The notes below the pieces were generated by a model that did no database searches, was not told the origin of the DNA, and saw only the letters and a list, made by a program, of their open reading frames with translations. From contig MGWS01000033.1 of the NCBI GenBank assembly GCA_001801105.1, forward strand, positions 90,821 through 154,820: 64,000 nucleotides of DNA, in the 5' to 3' direction. Of the stretch, positions 9,189 through 16,805 are shown piece after piece; position 1 is the first letter of the stretch, and every line of letters starts with the position of its first letter. The translations under genes and the position numbers were made by a program. Origin of the DNA: Gallionellales bacterium GWA2_60_18 (GTDB lineage: Bacteria > Pseudomonadota > Gammaproteobacteria > Burkholderiales > Gallionellaceae).

Positions 9189-9503
9189 ATGAGCACACTG
9201 GCCAGCAACCTGAAAAATCTCTCCTCCGCCGAAGAGTTCATGGACTACTTCGGCATCGCTTACGAACAGCATGTGCTCAACGTGAATCGCCTGCACATCC
9301 TCAAGCGCTTTCACGACTATGTGAGCCGGAGGCCGGGTCTGGATGCCTTGTGCGACGACGAGATGCGCGCCGCCTATCACGAGTGCCTGCTCAAGGCCTA
9401 TGAGGATTTTGTCCGCTCCGACGCCCTGACGGAAAAAGTGTTCAAGGTGTTGCAGAAAGCAGCCGGTATTCATCCGGTGAAAATACAGCGGCTGAATGCT
9501 TGA
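9189..9503 (+). CDS. nifW: Nitrogenase-stabilizing/protective protein NifW
   Basis: A 104-residue helical protein matching NifW: SSAEEFMDYFGIAYEQHV, NRLHILKRFHDYV, then YHECLLKAYEDFVRSDALTEKVFKV. NifW binds the MoFe protein and helps protect or mature it under oxygen; its exact chemistry is not settled. It follows nifV by 12 bases with an AAAGGA ribosome site and is probably co-transcribed with it. Confidence 0.92.
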   Translation: MSTLASNLKNLSSAEEFMDYFGIAYEQHVLNVNRLHILKRFHDYVSRRPGLDALCDDEMRAAYHECLLKAYEDFVRSDALTEKVFKVLQKAAGIHPVKIQRLNA

Positions 9504-9518
9504 AAATGCACCAGACCG

Positions 9519-9550
9519 TGACATGGCGCACTCATTCGGTGCGCATGTCA
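9519..9550 (+). terminator. Hairpin after nifW
   Basis: Arms TGACATGGCGCAC (9519-9531) and GTGCGCATGTCA (9539-9550) pair with one bulged G. There is no T-run, so it may stabilise the nifVW message or attenuate read-through into nifA rather than act as a full terminator. Confidence 0.5.
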
Positions 9551-9632
9551 GGAAGCGCGGTATGGCGCAATCTGCTTTAACCCATCCCTGATTCCCCCTG
9601 AAACCACGCTCGTCCGCAACTCAAGGCGAACA

Positions 9633-9648
9633 TGGCTTGCTTCTTGCG
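9633..9648 (+). promoter_or_regulatory. Candidate RpoN promoter directly in front of nifA
   Basis: TGGCTTGCTTCTTGCG matches TGGC-N8-TTGC with the correct GG-to-GC spacing. The predicted start of transcription (about 9659) falls on the base before the nifA ATG at 9660, which would give a leaderless message. No NifA box was found upstream, so a chance match is possible. Confidence 0.35.
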
Positions 9649-9659
9649 TCATCACCGGC

Positions 9660-11303
9660 ATGACCAAGCTTGCCGATGAAATCCGCGATTACTACAAGAT
9701 CGAGCTGACCGCGATCTACGAGATCAGCAAGGTGCTGAACTCATCCCTCGACATGGACAAGACGCTGCGCGGCGTCCTCAACATCCTCTCCTCCTATCTC
9801 CAGATGTGCCGCAACACCGTCTGGCTGCGGCAGGAGGATGGGCAACTGACGGTCGTGGCCGCGATTGGTCTCAGCGGCGAGGAGATCTCGCGCGGTCGGA
9901 TCAAGCCCGGCGAAGGCGTCACCGGACGCATTTGCAGCACCGGCGTACCCGCCGTCGTCCCCGATGTGAGCCTGGAACCGCTGTTCCTCAACCGCACCGG
10001 CGTGCGTCGCGCGGTCGAAGGGCAGATCGTCTCCTTCATCGGCGTGCCCATCAAGGTGGGACGCAACTGCATCGGCGTGCTCAGCGTGGACCGCAAGGGC
10101 GAAAAGCATCCCCTCGATTTCCAGCGCGACGTGCTGTTCCTGTCCATGGTGGCCAACCTCATCGGCCAGACCGTGAAGCTGCACCGCGCGGTGATCGACG
10201 AGCGCAACCAGTTGCTCAGCGAACGCTCGCACCTCAAGCGCGAACTGGCGGGGAAATTCTCCATCGACAACGTCATCGGTCGCTCCAAGCGCATGCAGGA
10301 AGTCTTCGCCGACGTGCATCAGGTCGCCCCGGCGCGCTCCACCGTCCTGATCCGCGGCGAATCGGGCACCGGCAAGGAAGCCATCGCGCGCGCCATCCAC
10401 TTCCTCGGCAACCGCAAGGACGGCCCGTTCGTGAAGCTCAACTGCGCCGCCCTGCCGGAATCCCTGCTGGAATCCGAACTGTTCGGCCACGAGAAAGGCT
10501 CCTTCACCGGCGCCACCGGCGAGCGCAAGGGACGCTTCGAACTGGCCAACGGCGGTACCCTGTTCCTGGACGAGATCGGCGACATCTCGCCGGGCTTCCA
10601 GGCCAAACTGCTGCGCGTGCTGCAAGAGCGCGAGTTCGAGCGCGTGGGCGGCAGTAAGACCATCAAGGTGGACGTGCGCCTGGTGGCCGCCACCAACCGC
10701 AACCTGGAAGACATGGTCAAGAAAGGCGACTTCCGCGCCGACCTGTATTACCGCATCAACGTGGTGACCATCTTCCTGCCGCCGCTGCGTGATCGGCGCG
10801 AAGACATCCCCGCGCTGGTGGACTACTTCATCGGACGCTTCAACAAGGACAACAAGCGCAAGCTCGCCGTCAGCCCGGAAGCCATGGATATCTTCACCCG
10901 CTGCAACTGGCCCGGCAACGTGCGCGAACTGGAAAACTGCATCGAGCGCGCCGCGACCATGACCCACGGCAACCTGATCCGCAATATCGACATGCGCTGC
11001 CAGAAGGGGCAATGCTTCGCCAGCGTGCTGTCGGAGAAAGCCGTCATCAACGTGCCGGTCCGCAGCCACCCCGGCGAGCCGGTGCCCGCGCCGCCCGCGA
11101 TTCCCCTGAAGGATCATGACGCCGATCTGCCACCGGAAGAATCAATGCCGGAAGACGGCTCCGGCACCGAACGCGACCAACTCATCCACGCCATGGAGCG
11201 ATGCGGCTGGGTACAGGCCAAAGCCGCGCGCCTCCTCAACCTCACCCCGCGCCAGATGGGCTACGCTCTGCGCAAGTACGGCATCGAGATCAAGCGGCTC
11301 TGA
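9660..11303 (+). CDS. nifA: Nif-specific transcriptional activator NifA (oxygen-sensitive class)
   Basis: Sigma-54 enhancer-binding activator of nif promoters. The 547 residues comprise an N-terminal GAF domain (about 20-175), an AAA+ domain (about 205-435) with Walker [10 protein letters not shown], the sigma-54 contact loop [14 protein letters not shown] and Walker [12 protein letters not shown], and a C-terminal Fis-type helix-turn-helix ([20 protein letters not shown]). Four cysteines at 415, 427, 447 and 452 form C-x11-C-x19-C-x4-C across the end of the AAA+ domain and the linker, the hallmark of NifA proteins that sense oxygen or iron themselves and do not need NifL. No nifL gene is adjacent. 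No clear ribosome site precedes the ATG; a candidate RpoN site lies immediately upstream. A terminator follows at 11335. Confidence 0.96.
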   Translation: MTKLADEIRDYYKIELTAIYEISKVLNSSLDMDKTLRGVLNILSSYLQMCRNTVWLRQEDGQLTVVAAIGLSGEEISRGRIKPGEGVTGRICSTGVPAVVPDVSLEPLFLNRTGVRRAVEGQIVSFIGVPIKVGRNCIGVLSVDRKGEKHPLDFQRDVLFLSMVANLIGQTVKLHRAVIDERNQLLSERSHLKRELAGKFSIDNVIGRSKRMQEVFADVHQVAPARSTVLIRGESGTGKEAIARAIHFLGNRKDGPFVKLNCAALPESLLESELFGHEKGSFTGATGERKGRFELANGGTLFLDEIGDISPGFQAKLLRVLQEREFERVGGSKTIKVDVRLVAATNRNLEDMVKKGDFRADLYYRINVVTIFLPPLRDRREDIPALVDYFIGRFNKDNKRKLAVSPEAMDIFTRCNWPGNVRELENCIERAATMTHGNLIRNIDMRCQKGQCFASVLSEKAVINVPVRSHPGEPVPAPPAIPLKDHDADLPPEESMPEDGSGTERDQLIHAMERCGWVQAKAARLLNLTPRQMGYALRKYGIEIKRL

Positions 11304-11334
11304 CGATTTTCCCCTGTTGCCCCTCCTCCTCTTT

Positions 11335-11356
11335 GCCCCCGCTTCGGGGGCTTTTT
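11335..11356 (+). terminator. Rho-independent terminator of nifA
   Basis: GCCCCC (11335-11340), loop GCTTC, GGGGGC (11346-11351), then TTTTT. It separates nifA from the nifB control region. Confidence 0.85.
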
Positions 11357-11391
11357 GTGTGCGATGCTGACTCACAAATATTCGGCTGCAA

Positions 11392-11407
11392 TGTCGGATA
11401 TCCGACA
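11392..11407 (+). promoter_or_regulatory. NifA box 1 of nifB (perfect palindrome)
   Basis: TGTCGGATATCCGACA is a full 16-base palindrome and an exact TGT-N10-ACA. It lies 111 bases before the -24 element. Confidence 0.8.
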
Positions 11408-11431
11408 TGGTGTTCATCCGCTTCTCGTATG

Positions 11432-11447
11432 TGTTGCTGATGCGACA
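11432..11447 (+). promoter_or_regulatory. NifA box 2 of nifB
   Basis: TGT-TGCTGATGCG-ACA, 40 bases (about four helical turns) downstream of box 1 and 71 bases before the -24 element, so both boxes lie on a similar face of the helix. Confidence 0.7.
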
Positions 11448-11517
11448 CGCCCATTTGGAACTTGCGATGCTTCGCAACATAATGAAAGCAATATAAAAAC
11501 ACAGATAGCTTCATCGC

Positions 11518-11533
11518 TGGCACGGGCGTTGCA
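11518..11533 (+). promoter_or_regulatory. RpoN -24/-12 promoter of the nifB operon
   Basis: TGGCACGGGCGTTGCA matches the consensus TGGCACG-N4-TTGCW without mismatch. An A/T-rich stretch at about 11478-11505, between this and the NifA boxes, could hold an IHF-type bend. Transcription should start near 11544. Confidence 0.9.
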
Positions 11534-11559
11534 ATAGAGAGTTCAAACGGAGAACGCCC

Positions 11560-13032
11560 ATGCAATCGCACAGCCAACTCAAGCAAGCCAGAATCATCCC
11601 GCTCGTGTCCCAAGGACGGGCGCCATCTTCCTGCGGCAGCAAGGCCAAGGGGAGTTGCGGCGCGGGATCGCGCCCCGCCGACATGCCCGATCACATCTGG
11701 GAGAAGGTGAAGGATCATCCCTGCTACAGCGAGGAGGCGCATCACCATTTCGCGCGCATGCATGTGGCGGTGGCGCCGGCCTGCAACATCCAGTGCCATT
11801 ACTGCAACCGCAAGTTCGATTGTTCCAACGAGAGCCGCCCCGGTGTGGTGAGCCGCAAGCTCACGCCGGAGCAGGGGCTGGAGCAAGTGCTCGCCGTCGC
11901 CGCCGAGATTCCCCAGTTGTCGGTGGTGGGCATCGCGGGTCCCGGCGATGCGCTGGCGCAGCCGGAGAAGACCTTCCGCACCTTCGAGCTGATCCGCGCC
12001 CAGGTGCCCGACGTGAAGCTGTGCCTGTCCACCAACGGTCTGGCGCTGCCCGATCACGCCGATCGCATCGCCGACCTCGGGGTGGATCATGTGACCATCA
12101 CCATCAACATGGTGGACCCGGAGATCGGTGCGAAGATTTACCCGTGGATATTCCATGACCACAAGCGCCACACCGGCGTGGAAGCGGCGCGCATCCTGCA
12201 TGAGCGCCAGATGCTCGGGCTGGAGATGCTGGTGGCGCGCGGCGTGCTGGTGAAGATCAACTCGGTGATGATCCCCGGTATCAACGACAAGCATCTGGTA
12301 GAGGTGAACCGCGTGGTGAAGGAGAAAGGCGCGTTCCTGCACAACATCATGCCGCTCATCTCCGATCCCGCCCACGGCACGCATTTCGGCCTGACCGGCC
12401 AGCGCGGCCCGACCCCGCAGGAACTGCAAGCGTTGCAGGAGCAGTGCGACGGCGGCGCCAACCTGATGCGCCACTGCCGCCAGTGCCGCGCCGATGCGGT
12501 GGGCATGCTGGGCGAAGATCGTAGCGCGGAGTTCACGCCGGAACAGGTGGCGCAGAAAGTGGCGGTGTACGACCCGACCGCGCGCAAGGCTTACCGCGCC
12601 TTCGTCGAGAAGGAGCGCCACGACCAGCAGGCAGCGCGTGAACAGGCATTGGCCGCGACAACGAGCGGCGGCGAAACGATCCGCGTCGCGGTGGCCAGCA
12701 AGGGCAGCGGCCGCATCAACGAACACTTCGGTCATGCCTCCGAATTCCAGGTCTATGAGGTCGATGGCGACGGCGCGCGCTTCATCGGTTTGCGCCGCGT
12801 GGACCACTACTGCCAGGGCGGCTACGAAGACGAAGACGCGATGGAGACCATCATCCCCGCGCTGCAAGGGTGCAAGGCGGTGCTCGTGGCGAAGATCGGA
12901 AACTGCCCGCGCAAGGATCTGGCCAAGGCGGGCATCGAGGCCGTGGACAGCTATGCCTTCGAATACATCGAGGCATCGGTGATCGGGTATTACCGCGAAC
13001 GGATGCAACGGCGCGAGAGCGTGGTTGCATGA
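11560..13032 (+). CDS. nifB: Nitrogenase cofactor biosynthesis protein NifB (radical SAM plus NifX-like domain)
   Basis: Radical-SAM enzyme that fuses two [4Fe-4S] clusters around a carbide to make NifB-co (L-cluster), the core of FeMo-cofactor. The 490-residue protein has the SAM cluster motif CNIQCHYC near residue 73, with flanking cysteines (FDCSNE; CRQC) that bind the K1/K2 substrate clusters. From about residue 368 a NifX/NafY-like domain (IRVAVASKGSGRINEHFGHA) forms the C-terminal carrier part of the long NifB type. It is first in an operon with a ferredoxin, an A-type carrier, nifZ, nifT and a SIR2-like gene, behind a perfect RpoN promoter with two NifA boxes. Confidence 0.97.
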   Translation: MQSHSQLKQARIIPLVSQGRAPSSCGSKAKGSCGAGSRPADMPDHIWEKVKDHPCYSEEAHHHFARMHVAVAPACNIQCHYCNRKFDCSNESRPGVVSRKLTPEQGLEQVLAVAAEIPQLSVVGIAGPGDALAQPEKTFRTFELIRAQVPDVKLCLSTNGLALPDHADRIADLGVDHVTITINMVDPEIGAKIYPWIFHDHKRHTGVEAARILHERQMLGLEMLVARGVLVKINSVMIPGINDKHLVEVNRVVKEKGAFLHNIMPLISDPAHGTHFGLTGQRGPTPQELQALQEQCDGGANLMRHCRQCRADAVGMLGEDRSAEFTPEQVAQKVAVYDPTARKAYRAFVEKERHDQQAAREQALAATTSGGETIRVAVASKGSGRINEHFGHASEFQVYEVDGDGARFIGLRRVDHYCQGGYEDEDAMETIIPALQGCKAVLVAKIGNCPRKDLAKAGIEAVDSYAFEYIEASVIGYYRERMQRRESVVA

Positions 13033-13090
13033 TTCTGAAACTAACGGTCATTGCAATTGCCGCCACCCCTGATGATAAACGGCGCTTGCA

Positions 13091-13159
13091 TGTGGGAGCC
13101 CGGTTTACCGGGCGATGGCGGGTTGATGGAAAAATCGCCCGGTAAACCGGGCTCCCACA
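13091..13159. repeat. REPIN-like inverted pair between nifB and fdxN
   Basis: Two perfectly complementary 25-base arms (13091-13115 and 13135-13159) flank a 19-base loop. Each arm starts with TGTGGGAGC and contains its own small hairpin CCCGGT-TT-ACCGGG. The GTGGGAGC head and inverted pairing resemble GTAG-type REP doublets. Confidence 0.8.
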
Positions 13160-13192
13160 ATGTTGTTTCACGCTAACCAAGGAGAAAAAAAC

Positions 13193-13408
13193 ATGGCTTA
13201 CAAGATTATTCAAGACTACTGCACCGGCTGTTCGGTGTGCGAGACCGAGTGCCCCAATGACGCCATCAAGGAGAAGAGCGGCCTGTTCCGCATCCTGAGC
13301 GATCTATGCACGGAGTGCGTGGGCTATTTCGACGAGCCGCAGTGCGTCGCGGTCTGCCCGATTCCGGACACCTGCGTGGTGGACGAGCGCTTTCCGCGCG
13401 CCGCCTGA
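13193..13408 (+). CDS. fdxN: FdxN-type 2[4Fe-4S] ferredoxin of the nif cluster
   Basis: A 71-residue ferredoxin with two cluster motifs: CTGCSVCETECP and CTECVGYFDEPQCVAVCP, the second with the extra residues between its cysteines typical of nif-linked FdxN proteins. Such ferredoxins supply low-potential electrons to nitrogenase or to NifB. An AAGGAG site 7 bases upstream fixes the ATG at 13193, after the REPIN-like repeat. It lies second in the nifB operon, which favours service to NifB. Confidence 0.9.
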   Translation: MAYKIIQDYCTGCSVCETECPNDAIKEKSGLFRILSDLCTECVGYFDEPQCVAVCPIPDTCVVDERFPRAA

Positions 13409-13418
13409 GGAGAATGCC

Positions 13419-13802
13419 ATGTGCGTGACCATCACACCCAGAGCGGCAAACTTCATGCGGCGCATGGTGAAGTTCAGCGGCGATCCATCGGGCAGAGGTT
13501 TCCGCCTGGAGGTCAGCCCGGGCGGCTGTTCCGGCTATGCCTCAGCCTTCACCATCGAGGCGGGGCCGCAAGCCGGCGACCGCGAGTTCGATGCGGAGGG
13601 CACGCCCATGTACCTGCCCGAATCCAGTTGCGAGATGCTGCGCGGCCATGTCATTGATTTCGCCGATAGCGCCGCCAGCACCGGGCTGATATTCGCCGGT
13701 CCGGCACAGCAAGGCGCTTGCGGTTGCGGCAATGGCAAACCCGCCGGGTTCGCCGCCGTGCCGATCGCGAACATCGGCCGCAAGGCCACCTGCAAGGCCT
13801 GA
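13419..13802 (+). CDS. Nif-type A-type iron-sulfur carrier (IscA/HesB-like)
   Basis: 127 residues of the HesB/IscA fold with the first conserved cysteine in SPGGCSGYASAF and the C-terminal pair in QGACGCGNG. An unusual tail of about 25 residues (KPAGFAAVPIANIGRKATCKA) follows the CGCG motif. In nif operons such proteins (IscA-nif) carry clusters for nitrogenase maturation. The gene starts 10 bases after fdxN and its stop nearly touches nifZ. It is distinct from ErpA at 1298. Confidence 0.88.
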   Translation: MCVTITPRAANFMRRMVKFSGDPSGRGFRLEVSPGGCSGYASAFTIEAGPQAGDREFDAEGTPMYLPESSCEMLRGHVIDFADSAASTGLIFAGPAQQGACGCGNGKPAGFAAVPIANIGRKATCKA

Positions 13803-13804
13803 TC

Positions 13805-14095
13805 ATGCTGGCCCGCGACAGCGACGAGATCGAGCTGGCCAGCGACCCGAGGTTCGAGTTCGGCCAGAAGGTGTGCTCCTGCAAGCATGTGCGCAACGAC
13901 GGCACCTATCCCGGCAAGGAGATCGGCGACCTGCTGGTGAGGAAGGGCGACGTGGGCTATGTGAAGACCATCGGCACCTTCCTGCAACAGTTCTACATCT
14001 ACGGCGTGGATTTTTACGAGCAAGGCGTGATCGTGGGCATGAAAGCGCGCGAACTCGAAGCAGTCCCATCAAACGAACCTGAGGAAACATCATGA
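13805..14095 (+). CDS. nifZ: Nitrogen fixation protein NifZ
   Basis: A 96-residue NifZ: PRFEFGQKVCSCKHVRNDGT, then GDLLVRKGDVGYVKTIGTFLQQFYIYGVDF. NifZ assists formation of the second P-cluster in the MoFe protein. I start it at the ATG of 13805, two bases after the preceding stop, because an upstream in-frame start lies within the A-type carrier gene. Its TGA overlaps the nifT ATG (ATGA), so the two are coupled. Confidence 0.93.
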   Translation: MLARDSDEIELASDPRFEFGQKVCSCKHVRNDGTYPGKEIGDLLVRKGDVGYVKTIGTFLQQFYIYGVDFYEQGVIVGMKARELEAVPSNEPEETS

Positions 14096-14304
14096 AAGTA
14101 ATGATCAGAAAAGACCGCAACGGCAATGTCTCGGCCTATGTGCCGAAGAAGGATATGGAGTCCGAGATCGTCGCCATGTCCAAGCCCGGCATGTGGGGCG
14201 GCGAAGTAACGTTGGCCAACGGCTGGAAGCTGGAGCTGCCGGAGATGGCGAACGACACGCACATGCCCATCACGGTGGAAGCCAAGAAACTCGGGGGTGA
14301 GTGA
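14092..14304 (+). CDS. nifT: Nitrogen fixation protein NifT/FixU
   Basis: A 70-residue protein matching NifT: MKVMIRKDRNGNVSAYVPKK, then GMWGGEVTLANGWKLELPE. The family is conserved in nif clusters but mutants usually show little phenotype, so its role is unknown. Coupled to nifZ by a four-base overlap and followed without a gap by the SIR2-like gene. Confidence 0.93.
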   Translation: MKVMIRKDRNGNVSAYVPKKDMESEIVAMSKPGMWGGEVTLANGWKLELPEMANDTHMPITVEAKKLGGE

Positions 14305-15123
14305 ATGCATGGTCTGCCAGAATCGCTGATCGAAGAACTCCAGGCAGGCCGCATCATCCCCTATCTCGGCCCCGACCTGCTCGATCCCGCCGGTCCGGTG
14401 CCCGCTTCCCAGCAGACGCTGGTGTCGCGGCTCACCGCCAAGGTGCCGGTGCCGAGCCGCATTCGCGGCAACCTCACCGCCGTGGCGCAGTACATCGAGA
14501 ACTTCAAGCACCGCAAGACCCTGTCCTGGCTCATGCGCGAAGCCTTCGCTCCCGGCGCACAGCCGGGCGAGCTGCATCACTGGCTGGCCGCCATGCCCCT
14601 GCCCCTCATCGTGAACGTCTGGTACGACGATGCCATGCACAACGCGCTGGCAGCATCGGGCAGGCGCTGGGGTCTGGCGCAGGGCGTGAGCAGGGCCGAG
14701 CACAAAGGCGACATCTGGTTCAAGTATTACGATCCGGAAGGCCAGCCGGTGAGCGCGGAAGAAGCCGCCGGCTGGGAGACGCTGCTCTACGAACCGATGG
14801 GCGCGGTGAAACCCTGCGGCAACTTCATCATCTCGGATTCCGATTTCGTCGAGGTGCTGACCGAGATCGACATCCAGACACCCATCCCCGCCATCGTCCA
14901 GCAGTTGCGCACCGAGCGCGGCTTGCTGTTCCTCGGCTGCCGTTTCCGCACCCAGCTCCAGCGCGCCTACGCGCGCCAGATCATGAAGCGCTCCGCCGGC
15001 CCGCACTACGCGGTGCTGCCGGAAGAGCTGACGCGCAACGAGCAGAAGTTCCTCGCCGAGCAGAACATCCAGTGCCTGAAGACATCTGTCCCGCTGGCCG
15101 ACCGTTCGCAACTTTCGGCCTGA
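14305..15123 (+). CDS. SIR2-like protein of the nif cluster
   Basis: 272 residues. The N-terminus LQAGRIIPYLGPDLLDP resembles the start of SIR2-fold NAD-binding proteins (where the glycine-rich loop is usually GAG), and GLLFLGCRFRTQLQRAY with HYAVLPEEL resembles the later SIR2_2 region. The classical deacetylase catalytic histidine block is not obvious, so enzyme activity is uncertain; NAD binding or NADase-type activity would be alternatives. It follows nifT with no gap, so it belongs to the nifB operon, and is ended by a REP-like terminator. Its role in nitrogen fixation is unknown; a link to NAD-dependent DraT/DraG control is speculation. Confidence 0.7.
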   Translation: MHGLPESLIEELQAGRIIPYLGPDLLDPAGPVPASQQTLVSRLTAKVPVPSRIRGNLTAVAQYIENFKHRKTLSWLMREAFAPGAQPGELHHWLAAMPLPLIVNVWYDDAMHNALAASGRRWGLAQGVSRAEHKGDIWFKYYDPEGQPVSAEEAAGWETLLYEPMGAVKPCGNFIISDSDFVEVLTEIDIQTPIPAIVQQLRTERGLLFLGCRFRTQLQRAYARQIMKRSAGPHYAVLPEELTRNEQKFLAEQNIQCLKTSVPLADRSQLSA

Positions 15124-15133
15124 TCCGCCTTCC

Positions 15134-15170
15134 GGGAGCGCCGACGTCCTCGTCGGCGCTCCTGCTTTTT
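15134..15170 (+). terminator. REP-like hairpin acting as terminator of the nifB operon
   Basis: Arms GGAGCGCCGACG (15135-15146) and CGTCGGCGCTCC (15151-15162) close a TCCT loop and are followed by TGCTTTTT. The 24 bases from 15134 (GGGAGCGCCGACG...) reappear in both arms of the inverted pair at 16101-16166, so a mobile palindrome seems to have been used as a terminator. Confidence 0.75.
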
Positions 15171-15183
15171 CTTTTTCCGACCG

Positions 15184-16071
15184 TCATTCCCGCGCGGCGA
15201 AATAATCCGCCTGCTTCCCGATCTCTCGCACGACCTGCGGATCGAGCTTTCTCAGCCAGCGTTCGGGGATGGCTTTCGCTCCGTAGAGGGCGCCGGCCAG
15301 CATGCCGGCGATGGCGCCGGTGGTGTCGGCGTCGTCGCCACGGTTGACGCATTCGACGATGCAGCTCTCCAGCGAATCGGTGTAGAAGAAATGGTGCAGC
15401 ACCGTCTGCATGGTATCGACGATGTAGGCCGTCGCCCTGCCGGGATAGGGATTGAAACGGAACTGGGGGTGTGCGGCGACGAGGGCGGTGGCGATGGGGC
15501 GGCAGGCTTTCACGCCGCCGCCTGCGAGCAGGGCATGCAGCATGCGCACCAGGGTCAATGTGGCCGCGTCGGAGAACGGGTGATGATGGGTGAGATGGCA
15601 TTGCTCGAGGGTGATGCGCCCCAGCTCATCCGGGAACAGGCGGGTGTGCAGGGCCGCCGGCAGCACGCGCATGGCGGCGCCGTTGCCCGCATCGCCGTCC
15701 GAGTAGCCGGTTTCCAGCGTGCCATTCAGCATGTAGCGGCGTATGCCGCGCCGGCAGGTGTTGCCTACGTCCGGTGGCTTGGTCTTGAGCCATGCCACGA
15801 AAGCATCCGCTGCAGCCTTCAGGTCCCAGCCGCCGGAGTCCATAATGGCCCGGCCCATGTAGAGCGACATCTGGGTATCGTCGGTGACCTGTCCCGGCTT
15901 GAGGCGCAGCCAGCCGCCCCCGATGATCTCCTTGTGCACACCGTACTGCGCCTTGATCTCGCGCGCGGTGAGAAACTCCACCGTCGCCCCCAGCGCATCG
16001 CCGCAGGCCAGCCCGAGGTAGGCGCCGAGCATGCGCTCGTGCAGGGTGAGTGGTGCGGGTCTGTCAGACAT
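15184..16071 (-). CDS. draG: ADP-ribosyl-(dinitrogenase reductase) hydrolase DraG
   Basis: Removes ADP-ribose from the arginine of NifH and so reactivates nitrogenase when ammonium or darkness/energy stress ends. The 295-residue protein shows the di-manganese site in order: GLACGDALGATVEF, VTDDTQMSLY, DGDAGNGAAMRVLP, THHHPFSDAATL and the C-terminal RGDDADTTGAIAGMLAGA. The conserved GAIAGMLAG block and overall length fit DraG closely. It stands apart from draT (30012) but both flank the nif genes. It is on the same strand as the nifE-to-nifQ run and may be the last gene of that transcript. Confidence 0.93.
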   Translation of the reverse strand: MSDRPAPLTLHERMLGAYLGLACGDALGATVEFLTAREIKAQYGVHKEIIGGGWLRLKPGQVTDDTQMSLYMGRAIMDSGGWDLKAAADAFVAWLKTKPPDVGNTCRRGIRRYMLNGTLETGYSDGDAGNGAAMRVLPAALHTRLFPDELGRITLEQCHLTHHHPFSDAATLTLVRMLHALLAGGGVKACRPIATALVAAHPQFRFNPYPGRATAYIVDTMQTVLHHFFYTDSLESCIVECVNRGDDADTTGAIAGMLAGALYGAKAIPERWLRKLDPQVVREIGKQADYFAARE

Positions 16072-16100
16072 GGTCAGAGAGTCTCAAGTTTCATGCTGGA

Positions 16101-16166
16101 TGGGAGCGCCGACGTCCTCGTCGGCTCGTTCAGCCATCCATGCCGACGAGGACGTCGGCGCTCCCA
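16101..16166. repeat. REPIN-like inverted pair upstream of draG
   Basis: Perfect 25-base arms (16101-16125 and 16142-16166) with a 16-base loop. Each arm starts TGGGAGCGCCGACG and matches the hairpin at 15134, so the family has at least three units here. Confidence 0.8.
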
Positions 16167-16179
16167 ACCGGCTCCGCCG

Positions 16180-16761
16180 TCACACCGGACGGTTTTCGGC
16201 AACCTTCACCGCACCCATTTCGCCTACGACCTTGGCGAAAGTGGCAACAGGCAGACTGGATTTATAGCCTTTGGCGGTATCGGTGAGGATGTCGAGCTTC
16301 TCTTCCATGCTGGCTTTTTTGAGGTCGCCTTTTTCCAGATAGAGCAAGTCCAGTATTTCGTTGTAAACGGTGCCTTCATCCAGCGGAAGAATATTGAAGG
16401 TCGCGCCCTCCATCTCCACCTGGTATTTCTTCAGCAGATCCACGTTGCCCGCATAGATGAAGAACTTACCTTCGGCAGACAACCAGGGTTTCATTATCGC
16501 CACCAGTTCGGCAAGGTCGGCCACGTTGTCCAGGAAGGAAGCGTAGAAAGTGATCTTGTCGCCCTCGCAGGTCATGAACACCTGGTCGATCTTCATCTTC
16601 GGCGGACGCATCTCGCCGGCGGTGCTTTCCGCCAGCTGCACGGCGATTTCGCCGCGAAAGCCGAAACGCCCCGCCTTTTTTGTCGGGCCCTTGCAGACAG
16701 GTGAAAGAAGGTGGCTTGCGCCTTCGAGTTTGCCCAATGGGGAAGAGATGTAATCGCTCAT
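16180..16761 (-). CDS. Uncharacterised protein of the nif cluster
   Basis: 193 residues that I do not recognise. It starts MSDYISSPLGKLEGASHLLS; the middle (QVFMTCEGDKITFYASFLDNV, KFFIYAGNVDLLKKYQVEM) looks like an alpha/beta fold, and two cysteines are at about residues 23 and 65. No signal peptide or membrane segment is apparent. A TCATGATGCAGTCCTTTTT context gives an AAGGACTGCATC leader, so a plausible ribosome site lies ahead of the ATG at 16761. It lies between draG and nifQ on the same strand, cut off from nifQ by the MITE-like element, and is therefore a candidate accessory factor of nitrogen fixation. Confidence 0.7.
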   Translation of the reverse strand: MSDYISSPLGKLEGASHLLSPVCKGPTKKAGRFGFRGEIAVQLAESTAGEMRPPKMKIDQVFMTCEGDKITFYASFLDNVADLAELVAIMKPWLSAEGKFFIYAGNVDLLKKYQVEMEGATFNILPLDEGTVYNEILDLLYLEKGDLKKASMEEKLDILTDTAKGYKSSLPVATFAKVVGEMGAVKVAENRPV

Positions 16762-16805
16762 GATGCAGTCCTTTTTGACGTTAGTGGTACATTGAAAAAC
16801 TTTAT

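Noticed and set aside
7962..9524. A 520-codon open frame on the minus strand across nifV and nifW
   Set aside because: It lies wholly antisense to two clear nif genes, has low-complexity histidine/arginine-rich composition and no recognisable domain; a product of GC-rich codon bias.
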